From Acinetobacter sp. WU_MDCI_Axc73 (GTDB taxonomy: Bacteria; Pseudomonadota; Gammaproteobacteria; Pseudomonadales; Moraxellaceae): DNA of 64,000 nucleotides. This document shows, one piece after another, positions 1 through 9,023 of the stretch; position 1 is the stretch's first letter; every line of letters starts with the position of its first letter. The position numbers and the translations under genes are program-made. The notes beneath the pieces are model-generated. The model was given only the letters and a program-made list of their open reading frames with translations. It was not told where the DNA came from and searched no databases. The stretch is taken from contig NZ_JAHPRO010000010.1 in assembly GCF_025562455.1 (NCBI RefSeq), positions 1 through 64,000 of the forward strand, given 5' to 3'.

Positions 1-74
1 GGCAGGGGCGGCTGGATTCGAACCAACGGATGCCGAGATCAAAACCCGGTGCCTTACCACTTGGCGACGCCCCT
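1..74 (-). tRNA. tRNA-Gln (UUG), copy 1, cut at its 3' end by the window edge
   Basis: Read on the minus strand this folds as a cloverleaf with a 7-bp acceptor stem (AGGGGCG with CGCCCCT), a GGTTCGAATCC T-arm and the anticodon loop TTTTGAT, giving anticodon UUG. The last A of the encoded CCA lies just outside the window. The sequence is identical to the second copy 23 bp upstream on the same strand. Confidence 0.95.
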
Positions 75-97
75 AATACAGAAATCTCAGATGTAAT

Positions 98-172
98 TGG
101 CAGGGGCGGCTGGATTCGAACCAACGGATGCCGAGATCAAAACCCGGTGCCTTACCACTTGGCGACGCCCCT
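98..172 (-). tRNA. tRNA-Gln (UUG), copy 2, with encoded CCA
   Basis: This is an identical copy of the neighbouring tRNA-Gln, with the full CCA end encoded at 98-100. On the minus strand it begins only 4 nt after the ispE stop codon. I see no room for a separate promoter, so it is probably made by processing of the lolB-ispE transcript. Confidence 0.96.
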
Positions 173-176
173 ATCT

Positions 177-1004
177 TCAAAGTTGAAAATCATAGAGTGG
201 AGATTGTTTTAAACTATTCACCACATAAGCTTTACATGGTGCATTTATAACAATTTCAGTAATATTCATTTCAGCATTGATCTCAGTAAAAACACAAGCA
301 CCTGTTCCTGTAAGTTTTGCATGACCAAATTGATCTAAATAATGCATCGCTTCATCAACCTGTGGATATAGACTTCTAGCAATAGGCTCAAAGTTATTTC
401 CAAAGCTGGATGGCTTTAACTGATAGGCGCAAAATGTAGTAGGCTTGGAATCTCTTGTCAATGTTTTTTGCGAAAAAAGCAATTGAGTGCTGATAAAACA
501 ATCAGGTTTTAAAATGATGTATTGTTTTTGAGCTAAGTCTATGAATGATAAATGTTCACCTATACCTTCTGCCCATGCATTTCGTCCATATACAAACACA
601 GGAACGTCAGCGCCTAATTGAAGCCCAAGTTCTGCCAATTGCTGAATATTTACACCACATTGCCAGAGTTGATTGAGTACGATCAGTGTTGTGGCAGCGT
701 TGGATGAACCTCCGCCTAAGCCTGCACCCATCGGGATGTTTTTCTCAATTTCAATATTTATGCCGCATAATTTTTGGGCGTAAGGCCTTAATATTTCTGC
801 GGCACGATAAATTAAATTATTTTTTAGGTCGATTTGTTCAAGTCCTACGATTTCTATGGCTGAATCATCTTGTGGATAAAAGTTCATCCAGTCATATAAA
901 TCAATCAACTCAAAAATGCTTTGCAATTCATGATAGCCATTTGCGCGACGACCTGTGATATGCAAAAACAAATTAAGTTTGGCTGGAGAGGGAACCCGAA
1001 TCAT
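177..1004 (-). CDS. ispE: 4-diphosphocytidyl-2-C-methyl-D-erythritol kinase
   Basis: IspE phosphorylates the 2-hydroxyl of CDP-methylerythritol in the cytosolic non-mevalonate (MEP) isoprenoid pathway. The protein has the GHMP-kinase signature: an N-terminal PSPAKLNLFLH segment, the glycine-rich ATP loop PMGAGLGGGSSNAA at about residues 91-104, and a C-terminal LTGTGACVF motif. Length (275 aa) is normal for the family. A GTG at 1013 would add three residues; I prefer the ATG at 1004 because IspE proteins usually begin MIRVPSPAKLN. It follows lolB closely on the same strand and leads directly into the two tRNA-Gln genes, so the four probably form one transcript. Confidence 0.96.
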   Translation of the reverse strand: MIRVPSPAKLNLFLHITGRRANGYHELQSIFELIDLYDWMNFYPQDDSAIEIVGLEQIDLKNNLIYRAAEILRPYAQKLCGINIEIEKNIPMGAGLGGGSSNAATTLIVLNQLWQCGVNIQQLAELGLQLGADVPVFVYGRNAWAEGIGEHLSFIDLAQKQYIILKPDCFISTQLLFSQKTLTRDSKPTTFCAYQLKPSSFGNNFEPIARSLYPQVDEAMHYLDQFGHAKLTGTGACVFTEINAEMNITEIVINAPCKAYVVNSLKQSPLYDFQL

Positions 1005-1018
1005 TATCTTCACTTGAT

Positions 1019-1594
1019 TTAACGATTTTGAATCACCATTGTAATACGGTTTTCTTTGTTATCTTCAAGTGTCTGCTTTAAAATAAGTTTATTTGGTAGT
1101 TTTTGTTCACTAGCATAACTTAAATCAACATCCCAGCCATCTTCTTGGATATGGTTAATTCGACCATTGGTATCTTGAGTGGTTTGAGCCTGTGTGGTTG
1201 CAGGTCTGGCTTGTACCCAACTAATAATGTGAGTAATTGGAGCTTGCCATCCTGTTGCACGTTCAAGTAATTCTTCTGGAGAGGATGCTGTAATGAGCCC
1301 TGTTTTTGCGCTATTCAGTGTAACCTTGCCATTTTTCCCCTGAATTTGAGTCTTACCCATCCCCAAAATTCCAGTCAATTCGATATCAAAGTTTTGCTGT
1401 TGTTGTGCCCACGTAAAAAAAGCACTGCCTGTTTGTTGTGGGGTTCGTACTCCAATTTTACCTTGTAGGTTAAATTGATTTTCGCTTTCTTGAGTACTTT
1501 TTGGGAGTTGGGGTTGGGTAAAATGCTGACAACCTGTTAAAAACAATGCGCTGGAACAAAAAAATGCAATACAGGTTTGAGAAAGCGTCTTCAT
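1019..1594 (-). CDS. lolB: Outer-membrane lipoprotein insertion protein LolB
   Basis: LolB accepts lipoproteins from the periplasmic carrier LolA and inserts them in the outer membrane. The 191-residue product has a lipoprotein signal peptide ending in the lipobox LTGC at residues 19-22. The following half-barrel sequence includes the LQGKIGVRTP and GILGMGKTQI segments typical of LolB. It lies between a TPR-protein gene (gap 3 bp) and ispE (gap about 14 bp) on the same strand, the usual order in Acinetobacter and Pseudomonas, and is likely cotranscribed with both. Confidence 0.93.
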   Translation of the reverse strand: MKTLSQTCIAFFCSSALFLTGCQHFTQPQLPKSTQESENQFNLQGKIGVRTPQQTGSAFFTWAQQQQNFDIELTGILGMGKTQIQGKNGKVTLNSAKTGLITASSPEELLERATGWQAPITHIISWVQARPATTQAQTTQDTNGRINHIQEDGWDVDLSYASEQKLPNKLILKQTLEDNKENRITMVIQNR

Positions 1595-1597
1595 AAA

Positions 1598-3301
1598 TTA
1601 ACTCTTTTTAGTACTTAGCGGTAAGATTAGTCCATCAAGCTGTTGTAATTGTGGATCATTTGCATGATTTTGTTTCAGCTGTTGTAACACCTGAGTGTAT
1701 TTTTCCAGATCACCTTGCATATACAAAGCTTTGGCAAATCGAACTCCGATATTGACATTATGACTTAAGTTATATGCTTTCCCCAACGAATCAGCCGCGG
1801 CAGAAAAATCATTTTGTAAAAAGGCAATATAGCCAAGTGTATCCAAGATCGAAGCTTGTTCAGGTGCGTATTCAAGTGCAAGTTCAGCGTACTCTCTAGC
1901 TTCGTTCAGTCGACGATTTTGTAGCGCGAGGGTATAGGCGTAGGCATTTAAATAGGTCGGACTATTGGGTTCAATCTGTAATAATTGCTTTAATGCCCGA
2001 TCAAGTTTATCCCGATCTATATTCGGATCGAGCATCAGCACTTCGGCGTAGATCAGTTCCGGGTCATCTGTAATGCTTTTGATCGCTTCATCCAGCAAAC
2101 GAATGGCTGCTTTTTTGTTGCCCATTTTTTTGAGAATTTCAGCCTGAGCCTGATATAAAAAACTGGCGTGTTGCGGGTAATTGACGCGCTCTTGAGTGAG
2201 AAAGCGTAAAGCATCATTGAGGTTATTTTGTTTTTCAAAGATTACGACCATATTGCGGCGTGAAACGACATAGAGGCTACCATCGACCAGTCGATAATAG
2301 GCTTTTGCTGTTTCAAAATGCTGTTTGCGTTCAGCATTTACAGCCAGATAATAATAAGCTTCATTCTGATATTTGGCTGAGTAGCGTAAATCGACCAGAT
2401 ATTGTTCGGCTTTTTCATATTGTTTTAAATCAATACTAGTTAAGCCTGCAATAAATTTGGCTTCTTCTGCATCTGGCCAGTCCTTAATAATACTTTGTAG
2501 TTTTTCCAGAGCCAGTTCTGGTTCATTGTTTTTGACTAAAAAACGCGCTTCAGCCAAACGAACTTCCAGATTATCTTTGTGACGTCTGCTTGATTTTGCA
2601 TACCACTGTTGCGCGCCTTCCAGATCGTCTAAGCCAATCAATAAATTGGCTTTCATCAAAATAAAGCTAGTAACTTTAGGGCGTTTACGCAAAGCCTGAT
2701 TAATTGTCGTGAGAGCTTGGGATAACTGATTACTTTGAGCTTCTAATCCTGCAATAAGTGCAAGTACAGATGCGTTCTTTCTTTCTTTACTAGAATTTAA
2801 AATATTAATTAAGTCTATGCGATCAGAAGCAGATTCAGGTGAAATACCTGCGACAATTTGCTCCAAATCTGCATCAGGATCAATATTTAAAATTTTGTCC
2901 AATGTATTTGCGGCAAGCCTGTATTCATGTGCTTTTAAGGCAATATGGGCTAGATAAAACAGTGCAGGAACATCTTCGGGCTCTTGTACCACCCAATGGG
3001 TCGCAATATCCAGTGCCGCTTTTATATCATTATATTCGAGTGCAATATCCAAAGCCCGTTGTTTAATGGCGGGCGAATTGCTCTTAATGGCTAAAACGGT
3101 GTAATTATGGATTGCGGTTGGAATATCGTCATATGCAAGTGCAAACTCAGCAATCATACTTTGCTTGAGTGCTTCTGTATTGGGTTGAAGTGGATAAAAA
3201 TCAGTCACAGCACATACATGCGCTGATGATGCCATGCTTCCTAACAGTAAGAATGTGGTAGAATATTGTCTAATCGACGTACCATTAATTCGGCAATTCA
3301 T
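1598..3301 (-). CDS. Exported tetratricopeptide-repeat protein
   Basis: This 567-residue protein is built of TPR-like helical repeats from about residue 50 to the C-terminus; alternating helices with A/L/Y spacing such as AYYYLAVNAERKQ and ILDTLGYIAFLQND are visible. An N-terminal hydrophobic segment ending near VCAVTD looks like a signal peptide, so it probably acts in the periplasm or at the outer membrane as a protein-protein scaffold. The reading frame stays open to 3427, but a start there would overlap the divergent hemA gene. I chose the ATG at 3301 because a signal peptide follows at once. No strong ribosome binding site is visible. It is upstream of lolB in the same direction. The exact role is not known to me. 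Confidence 0.85.
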   Translation of the reverse strand: MNCRINGTSIRQYSTTFLLLGSMASSAHVCAVTDFYPLQPNTEALKQSMIAEFALAYDDIPTAIHNYTVLAIKSNSPAIKQRALDIALEYNDIKAALDIATHWVVQEPEDVPALFYLAHIALKAHEYRLAANTLDKILNIDPDADLEQIVAGISPESASDRIDLINILNSSKERKNASVLALIAGLEAQSNQLSQALTTINQALRKRPKVTSFILMKANLLIGLDDLEGAQQWYAKSSRRHKDNLEVRLAEARFLVKNNEPELALEKLQSIIKDWPDAEEAKFIAGLTSIDLKQYEKAEQYLVDLRYSAKYQNEAYYYLAVNAERKQHFETAKAYYRLVDGSLYVVSRRNMVVIFEKQNNLNDALRFLTQERVNYPQHASFLYQAQAEILKKMGNKKAAIRLLDEAIKSITDDPELIYAEVLMLDPNIDRDKLDRALKQLLQIEPNSPTYLNAYAYTLALQNRRLNEAREYAELALEYAPEQASILDTLGYIAFLQNDFSAAADSLGKAYNLSHNVNIGVRFAKALYMQGDLEKYTQVLQQLKQNHANDPQLQQLDGLILPLSTKKS

Positions 3302-3401
3302 TTGACGCAATTTTAGTAATCCATTTTTCCGTAATCTAAGTATGCTTTTTATGACACCGTTATTGCACAATAGCATAAATTTAGCGAAATGATGATCTGA
3401 T

Positions 3402-4685
3402 ATGTCCTTCTTTGCATTGGGTGTCAATCATCAAACAGCTTCCGTAGAGTTGAGAGAACAAATCGCTTTTAATGCGGAGCGATTGAGTGCCTTGCTTGCC
3501 GAACAGCGAGATCATCACCATTTAAATGACATGGTAGTGGTTTCGACCTGTAATCGTACTGAAGTGTATGCCATCGCAGATAATGCGGACATGGTACTCG
3601 ACTGGCTTGCCCAATCAAATGATATTGAAGTAAAACAATTACTTCATCATGTTTATCGTTACGAAAATGCGCAAGCGGTTACACATCTGATGCGTGTGGC
3701 CAGTGGTCTTGATTCACTGATGCTCGGTGAGCCGCAAATCTTAGGACAAGTCAAAAGTGCGCTAAATTTGTCTAAAGAAGCGCACACCATTTCACCTAGT
3801 CTAAATCGAATTTTTGAATATGCGTTTTATGCTGCCAAGCGGGTTCGTACAGAGACCGCAGTGGGTAGTCACGCGGTGTCTATGGGCTATGCCGTTGCGC
3901 AACTGGCTTTGCAGGTGTTTAGTCATCCTGAACAGTTGACCGTGATGGTGGTTGCGGCTGGTGAAATGAATAGTCTGGTGGCTAAACATTTAGCAGAAAT
4001 GGGAGTTGCGAAAATTATTATCTGTAATCGCAGTCGTGAACGTGCTGAGCATTTATCGCAAGAAATCGCGCAGCAGGTTGATGTTGAGATTATTGAATTT
4101 AATCAGCTTGCGGATCACTTGCATCGTGCAGACGTTGTATCGAGTTGTACGGGCAGTTTGCATCAAGTCATTCATTATAAAGATGTACGTGCCGCGCTGA
4201 AAAAACGTCGTTACAAACAGATGCTCATGGTGGACTTGGCTGTACCACGCGATATCGATCCGAAAGTAGAAAGTCTGGATGGTGTTTATCTGTATGGTGT
4301 CGATGATCTGCAAAGTGTGATTGATGAAAATCTGGCACAGCGTCGTCAGGCAGCGGTTGAAGCTGAAGTAATGGTCAATCAGTTGGCGACTCAACTGGTC
4401 ACACAGCAAAAAATTCAGCAGGCGGGGAGCACCATACAAGCCTATCGTGAGCATGGTGAGGCACAAAGTCAGTCAGAGCTGGAGTTTGCACTTGAAGCCT
4501 TAAAAACAGGGCAAAACCCAGAAGATGTGTTGAAAAACTTTGCACATCGTTTAACTCAAAAAATGTTGCATCCGACTTCAATTGTATTACGTGAAGCAGC
4601 GCAAAATGAAAGTCCTGATTATTTTGAGTGGATGCAGAATGAATTGGCTAACGTATTTGCCAAAGAGCGAAAGCCTAAAAAATAA
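3402..4685 (+). CDS. hemA: Glutamyl-tRNA reductase
   Basis: HemA reduces glutamyl-tRNA(Glu) to glutamate-1-semialdehyde with NADPH, the first committed step of C5 haem synthesis in the cytosol. The 427-residue protein shows the N-terminal [15 protein letters not shown] signature, the catalytic cysteine C50 in STCNRTE, the [11 protein letters not shown] motif and an NADPH-binding domain around residues 180-220. The C-terminal dimerisation helix is complete. It is transcribed divergently from the TPR gene across about 100 bp. The ATG at 3402 precedes the conserved N-terminus by only a few residues, although its ribosome binding site is weak. Confidence 0.97.
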   Translation: MSFFALGVNHQTASVELREQIAFNAERLSALLAEQRDHHHLNDMVVVSTCNRTEVYAIADNADMVLDWLAQSNDIEVKQLLHHVYRYENAQAVTHLMRVASGLDSLMLGEPQILGQVKSALNLSKEAHTISPSLNRIFEYAFYAAKRVRTETAVGSHAVSMGYAVAQLALQVFSHPEQLTVMVVAAGEMNSLVAKHLAEMGVAKIIICNRSRERAEHLSQEIAQQVDVEIIEFNQLADHLHRADVVSSCTGSLHQVIHYKDVRAALKKRRYKQMLMVDLAVPRDIDPKVESLDGVYLYGVDDLQSVIDENLAQRRQAAVEAEVMVNQLATQLVTQQKIQQAGSTIQAYREHGEAQSQSELEFALEALKTGQNPEDVLKNFAHRLTQKMLHPTSIVLREAAQNESPDYFEWMQNELANVFAKERKPKK

Positions 4686-4692
4686 TCTATAG

Positions 4693-6594
4693 CTAAGATA
4701 TTAATCTTAAACTAATCTGTTTTGTTAATTCATTGAGCTGCTGACGCAAGTTGCGCGATTCCAATAGAGAAATCGGTGCTTTTAATTTTTGCCGCAAGTA
4801 TTTCTCTTGTAATCCTAAAGAATATTCTTTGGCAAGTTTATCCGCAATTTCGGGGGCTTGTGTTAGGCTTTCAATATTGGTTCTTTGCATGATATCTGCT
4901 ATTTCATGACAATATGCACTACATGCGCCTAAGACATAATAGGTCGCTAATTCCTGATCATCAGGAAATTCATCAAAGACACGGTCGAGAATATCTAGTA
5001 CCTTGCCCAATAATTCATTGGAATCTATGACTGCACGTAAAGCTTCAAAATGAATATACAAATAAGGATGGTGCATTAAAATTGCCAATGCAAAATCTTC
5101 ATCTTTGGTCTGGATATTAAAAGACAAAGATGCATCATGGCTAATCTGCGGTGTCCATTTTCGTCCTAAGCCTAGTTTTTCCCTAAATGATTGTGTGAGT
5201 AGGTAACGAAAAGAGCCGTGTTTAGGTAATAATTCGGTAAGTTCCTTAAGCTCACCCATGACCAGACTTTTACCTTCTGGACTGGAAATATCATGTTGTC
5301 CTGTTAAATGCGCGAAGACAAAATCTGATAATAGCGGTGCTTGATCCAATAGACGGTTAAAGCTTTCTAAACCTTCTCGGCGTATGAGTGAGTCTGGGTC
5401 ATGTTCATTCGGTAATACAAAAAACTTAAGTTCGCGTCCATCGTTTAAAAGCGGAAGGGCAATTTCTAATGTCCTGCGAGCCGCTTTTTGACCTGCGGCA
5501 TCTCCGTCAAAAGCAATGGTAATCCGTGGATTTTGTTTAAATAAGGTCGTGAGATGATCTGCATTACTGGCAGTTCCAAGTGTCGCAACAGCACCATAAA
5601 CGCCATATTGCTGTAGGGCGATGACATCCATATAACCTTCAACCATCAACCAGTCATGAGCTTTGAGTTTTCGTCCTTCATAAAGTCCATAGAGTAATTG
5701 ATTCTTATGAAAAATATCTGAGTCTGGTGAATTGATATATTTGGGTTTGATCTCATCATTCAGCGCACGACCGCCAAAGCCAACTATACGACCCTTTGGA
5801 TCTCGTATTGGAAAAATGACCCGTTCACGCAATAAATCAAAATCCCGTCCGTTATCGCTTGAACGAATCAAACCAACTTTTTTGAGACCATCAATATCCT
5901 GTGGAAATGCTTTTTCCAAATGTTGCCAATCTTCAGGTGCATAGCCTAAACGCCAAAACTGGATCGTTTCAGTTGTTAATCCTCGTTGCTTAAAATAGGT
6001 CTGTGCTTTTTTGCTGTGAGGCAGTTGTCGTTCATAAAATTGTGCAACATTTTCCAATAAATCGTATAAGTTTCCTTCTTGCGGAACATCTTCAAAAGGG
6101 GAAAAGGTGTGATCAAACTGCGCAAAAGGATCATCTAAATAAGCATGTAGTTCCAAATTTGCGGTGTCGACAAAAGCCTGATGAGGATCTTGGTCTTGCT
6201 GTGTAACCTCTGGGGAAGTGACTTCTGCTGGTGCAGCAATTCCTTTGGACTCAAGTTTTTGTGGTGTACGTTTATAAGACAGTTTTTTATTATCAAAATT
6301 ATCTTTGGGTAATTCGATTCCTGCTTTGCTGGAAAGCTCCTGCATGACATCGATAAAATTACGACTATCAATATCCATGAGAAAGCGAATCGCATTGCCA
6401 TTAGCTTGACAACCAAAGCAGTGGTAATAGCCTTTGTCACGATACACATGGAAAGAGGGTGTTTTTTCCTGATGGAATGGGCAACAGCCCGAATAGCTTC
6501 GTCCAGTTTTCTTAAGCTTAACCCGCTGACCTATCAGTTCGACCAGATCGGTACGATCCAGAATTTGATCAATCGTATGTTGAGGAATCGCCAT
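4693..6594 (-). CDS. dnaG: DNA primase
   Basis: DnaG makes the RNA primers for replication together with the DnaB helicase. The 633-residue protein has the N-terminal CHC2 zinc finger (C38, H41, C59, C62). Its central Toprim domain carries the acidic motifs MVEGYMDV and FDGDAAGQKAA, and a C-terminal helicase-binding region follows. A roughly 100-residue low-complexity insert between the zinc finger and the catalytic core (residues about 100-190) is longer than in E. coli. The stop codon lies 7 bp from the end of the convergent hemA gene, with no terminator between them. The ATG at 6594 directly precedes the conserved AIPQHTIDQIL start. Confidence 0.97.
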   Translation of the reverse strand: MAIPQHTIDQILDRTDLVELIGQRVKLKKTGRSYSGCCPFHQEKTPSFHVYRDKGYYHCFGCQANGNAIRFLMDIDSRNFIDVMQELSSKAGIELPKDNFDNKKLSYKRTPQKLESKGIAAPAEVTSPEVTQQDQDPHQAFVDTANLELHAYLDDPFAQFDHTFSPFEDVPQEGNLYDLLENVAQFYERQLPHSKKAQTYFKQRGLTTETIQFWRLGYAPEDWQHLEKAFPQDIDGLKKVGLIRSSDNGRDFDLLRERVIFPIRDPKGRIVGFGGRALNDEIKPKYINSPDSDIFHKNQLLYGLYEGRKLKAHDWLMVEGYMDVIALQQYGVYGAVATLGTASNADHLTTLFKQNPRITIAFDGDAAGQKAARRTLEIALPLLNDGRELKFFVLPNEHDPDSLIRREGLESFNRLLDQAPLLSDFVFAHLTGQHDISSPEGKSLVMGELKELTELLPKHGSFRYLLTQSFREKLGLGRKWTPQISHDASLSFNIQTKDEDFALAILMHHPYLYIHFEALRAVIDSNELLGKVLDILDRVFDEFPDDQELATYYVLGACSAYCHEIADIMQRTNIESLTQAPEIADKLAKEYSLGLQEKYLRQKLKAPISLLESRNLRQQLNELTKQISLRLIS

Positions 6595-6690
6595 AATAAA
6601 ATTACCGTGTCTGGACGAAAAATAGTGCTGTCATGAAGACCACTTTACATGATGCAGTCTAATCATGATGATTTCAATGTGCTCAAAATG

Positions 6691-6719
6691 AAAAAAGGCA
6701 AGTCAGATGAACTTGCCTT
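6691..6719 (-). terminator. Rho-independent terminator after bamD
   Basis: The inverted repeat AAGGCAAGT / ACTTGCCTT (6695-6703 and 6711-6719) has a 7-nt loop. On the minus strand a run of T follows it. It sits just past the bamD stop codon. Confidence 0.85.
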
Positions 6720-6738
6720 GCTGTACAACAAAACCCGT

Positions 6739-7803
6739 TTAGTTGGCAGCATCATCTTCATTGGTTTGCGGTGCGACCGTATCGGGTACAACACTCATAC
6801 TCGGAACTGTTTGTTGTACCGGTGGCGCGGAAATAGGCGCGACTTCATGTTGTTCAGGTTTATCTAGTAAACCAAAGCTCAAACGATTGGTCAGGCTGCG
6901 TTTTTCAGTTGGATGATCTGTTGCTGCCTCTTCAACACCTGATGTTTTTGATCCACGACCTAAAATACCCAGTGTTGCACGATTCCACCAGCTTCCCTCA
7001 TGGCGTGCCGCACGCAAATCAACTTTACCATTAGATTTCACTAAATCTGGATAGTTCAGTTTTAATACATTGATATATTGTTGAGTCAGTTCCTGATCGC
7101 CTAATTTGTCATAGGCATATGCTAAAGTTGCGAGTGCTTCTGGGGTTTGCGGTGTTTGTGGATAATGCTCAATAACCCATTGTGCACGTTCAGCTGCCGC
7201 AAGCCAAGCTTGACGTTTTAAATTAAAACGTGCCACATTAATTTCATTTTCAGCAAGTTCTTGCTGAATATATTTCATGCGCTGTGCTGCATCGACCGCA
7301 TATTCACTACTTGGGAAACGGCGAATAAAGTCTACAAAATTTTGATAAGCCAGTTTTAAATAACTCACATCACGATGTGACTGTTGTAATGAGGTATAAC
7401 GCAATAAGCTATCGTAATTGAGTTCCATGTTGGACACGCCACGTACATAGTAGGCATAATCGACATTTGGATGTTGTGGATTTAAACGAATAAAGCGCTC
7501 TGCAAGTGCAATCGCACCTTCATAATCTTTTTGTTGAAATTTGACGTAAAGCAGATCAAGTTGTGCTTGTTGGGCGTATTGACCCGTAGGATAATAGGTA
7601 TCGATTGCTTCTAAGGACTTCGCTGCGTCTGAATATTGTTTACGATCAAGTGATTTTTCTGCTTTTTCAAAATAAACCAGTTCACTTGATTTCGGCCCAG
7701 TATCGACTACTTCTTTTTTTGGATTACTGCTACAACCCACCATTGCAGTCGCTACACCAAGAGAAAGGGCAAGCATGGTAATCTTATAATTTGGTAGCGA
7801 CAT
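6739..7803 (-). CDS. bamD: Outer-membrane assembly lipoprotein BamD
   Basis: BamD is the essential lipoprotein of the BAM complex that folds outer-membrane beta-barrels with BamA. The 354-residue product has a lipoprotein signal peptide ending in MVGC, then five TPR-like repeats with the typical segments EKAEKSLDRKQYSDAAKSLE and LDLLYVKFQQKDYEGAI. The ATG at 7803 was chosen because GAGGAG lies 7 nt upstream; an upstream ATG at 7830 lacks this. The protein is about 100 residues longer than E. coli BamD (245). The C-terminal extension from about residue 270 is polar and proline-rich and looks disordered. It is divergent from rluD. Confidence 0.93.
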   Translation of the reverse strand: MSLPNYKITMLALSLGVATAMVGCSSNPKKEVVDTGPKSSELVYFEKAEKSLDRKQYSDAAKSLEAIDTYYPTGQYAQQAQLDLLYVKFQQKDYEGAIALAERFIRLNPQHPNVDYAYYVRGVSNMELNYDSLLRYTSLQQSHRDVSYLKLAYQNFVDFIRRFPSSEYAVDAAQRMKYIQQELAENEINVARFNLKRQAWLAAAERAQWVIEHYPQTPQTPEALATLAYAYDKLGDQELTQQYINVLKLNYPDLVKSNGKVDLRAARHEGSWWNRATLGILGRGSKTSGVEEAATDHPTEKRSLTNRLSFGLLDKPEQHEVAPISAPPVQQTVPSMSVVPDTVAPQTNEDDAAN

Positions 7804-7875
7804 AAAAACTCCTCTGTTATATACGGGCAATGAGCTACAATTGCGCTATTAAACCACTTTTATCAATTTGAGCAA

Positions 7876-8925
7876 ATGACTTCAGCACAATCTTCTCATT
7901 CAAATCTCTCAGAAACAGACTTCTTACTTGAAGATTCTGAGGATGCAGATAATCATAATTCTGATACAACTGCAACACGTTTATCGTTGCAACAGCAGCT
8001 TGATGAAACTTATCTGGGACAGCGCATTGATCAGGTCGCAGCCAGCGTGTGGAGCGACTTTTCCAGAGAACGCCTTAAACAGTGGATGAAAGATGGCCAT
8101 TTGTTGGTAAATGGTAACATCGTGAAGCCCAAATATCGCTGTGAAGGTAATGAGTTATTAACCTTAAATGTCGAGCTTGAAGCTCAAACCACGAATCAGC
8201 CTGAAAATATTCCACTGGATATTGTCTATGAAGACGATGATATTTTAGTGATTAATAAACCCGTTGGTATGGTAGTGCATCCTGGCGCGGGCAATAGTTC
8301 AGGGACACTGGTCAATGCCTTGCTTTACCATTATCCAAAATCGGCTGAATTAGCGCGAGCAGGATTGGTGCATCGTATTGATAAAGACACCAGTGGCTTG
8401 TTGGTAGTGGCCAAAAATCTCGAATCGCAGTTTTCCTTAAGTAAGCAACTCGCAGATAAATCGGTTTACCGCATTTACGATTTAATTGTTTATGGCAATA
8501 TTGTGGCGGGAGGTACCATTGATGAACCAATTAAACGTCATCCAGTTGACCGTATTAAAATGGCTATTCTTCCGGGCGGGCGTGATGCGATAACGCATTA
8601 TAATGTCAAAGAACGCTTCCAAAATTTTACTCGTGTACAGGCACAACTTGAAACAGGACGAACGCATCAGATTCGTGTGCATTTTAGTTATATCGGACAT
8701 GGGTTAGTGGGTGATTCGGTCTATATGAATCGAGTGCGTGTTCCTGCGGGAGCAAGTGAACGTTTAAATATTACCTTACGTGCTTTCAAACGTCAGGCCT
8801 TACATGCTTCCAAACTCGGTCTAGTTCATCCACGTACTCAGGAAAATATGATGTTTGAAGCGCCGTGGCCAGAAGACTTTAGCTATTTGGTTGAAGTCTT
8901 GCGTCAGGACAATGCGGCTTATTAG
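7876..8925 (+). CDS. rluD: 23S rRNA pseudouridine(1911/1915/1917) synthase
   Basis: RluD isomerises three uridines in helix 69 of 23S rRNA. The 349-residue protein has an acidic N-terminal extension of about 40 residues, an S4 RNA-binding domain (about 45-110) and a catalytic domain. The active-site aspartate is D169 in HRIDKDTSGLL. The GRTHQIRVH motif near residue 260 completes the RluA/RluC/RluD signature. It is divergent from bamD, and pgeF follows in the same direction after about 100 bp. RluD is preferred over RluA or RluC because of the bamD and pgeF neighbours, an order seen in many Gammaproteobacteria. Confidence 0.93.
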   Translation: MTSAQSSHSNLSETDFLLEDSEDADNHNSDTTATRLSLQQQLDETYLGQRIDQVAASVWSDFSRERLKQWMKDGHLLVNGNIVKPKYRCEGNELLTLNVELEAQTTNQPENIPLDIVYEDDDILVINKPVGMVVHPGAGNSSGTLVNALLYHYPKSAELARAGLVHRIDKDTSGLLVVAKNLESQFSLSKQLADKSVYRIYDLIVYGNIVAGGTIDEPIKRHPVDRIKMAILPGGRDAITHYNVKERFQNFTRVQAQLETGRTHQIRVHFSYIGHGLVGDSVYMNRVRVPAGASERLNITLRAFKRQALHASKLGLVHPRTQENMMFEAPWPEDFSYLVEVLRQDNAAY

Positions 8926-8943
8926 GTTTTTTTCATCAATGTA

Positions 8944-8986
8944 TAAGCCCTCTTTATTTTTCCTCAGGATGAAATAAAAGGGCTTT
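8944..8986 (+). terminator. Long hairpin after rluD, possible terminator
   Basis: AAGCCC and TTTATTT pair with AAATAAA and GGGCTT to form a long stem with one bulge. No clean T-run follows on either strand, so it may be a processing or stability element instead. Confidence 0.4.
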
Positions 8987-9023
8987 ATGGAAGAGCTTCA
9001 TCCACGATTAAAGGAATCAGTTC

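Noticed and set aside
1..172. The 75-bp tandem repeat as a possible mobile-element attachment site
   Set aside because: The repeats are complete tRNA-Gln genes with only 23 bp between them and no integrase or cargo in the visible window.
3302..3427. Upstream extension of the TPR protein
   Set aside because: It overlaps the divergent hemA gene and would bury the signal peptide.
4053..4466. 137-codon open frame on the minus strand
   Set aside because: It is antisense to hemA, has no ribosome binding site and has an unlikely composition (rich in Leu, Ile, Thr and Arg).
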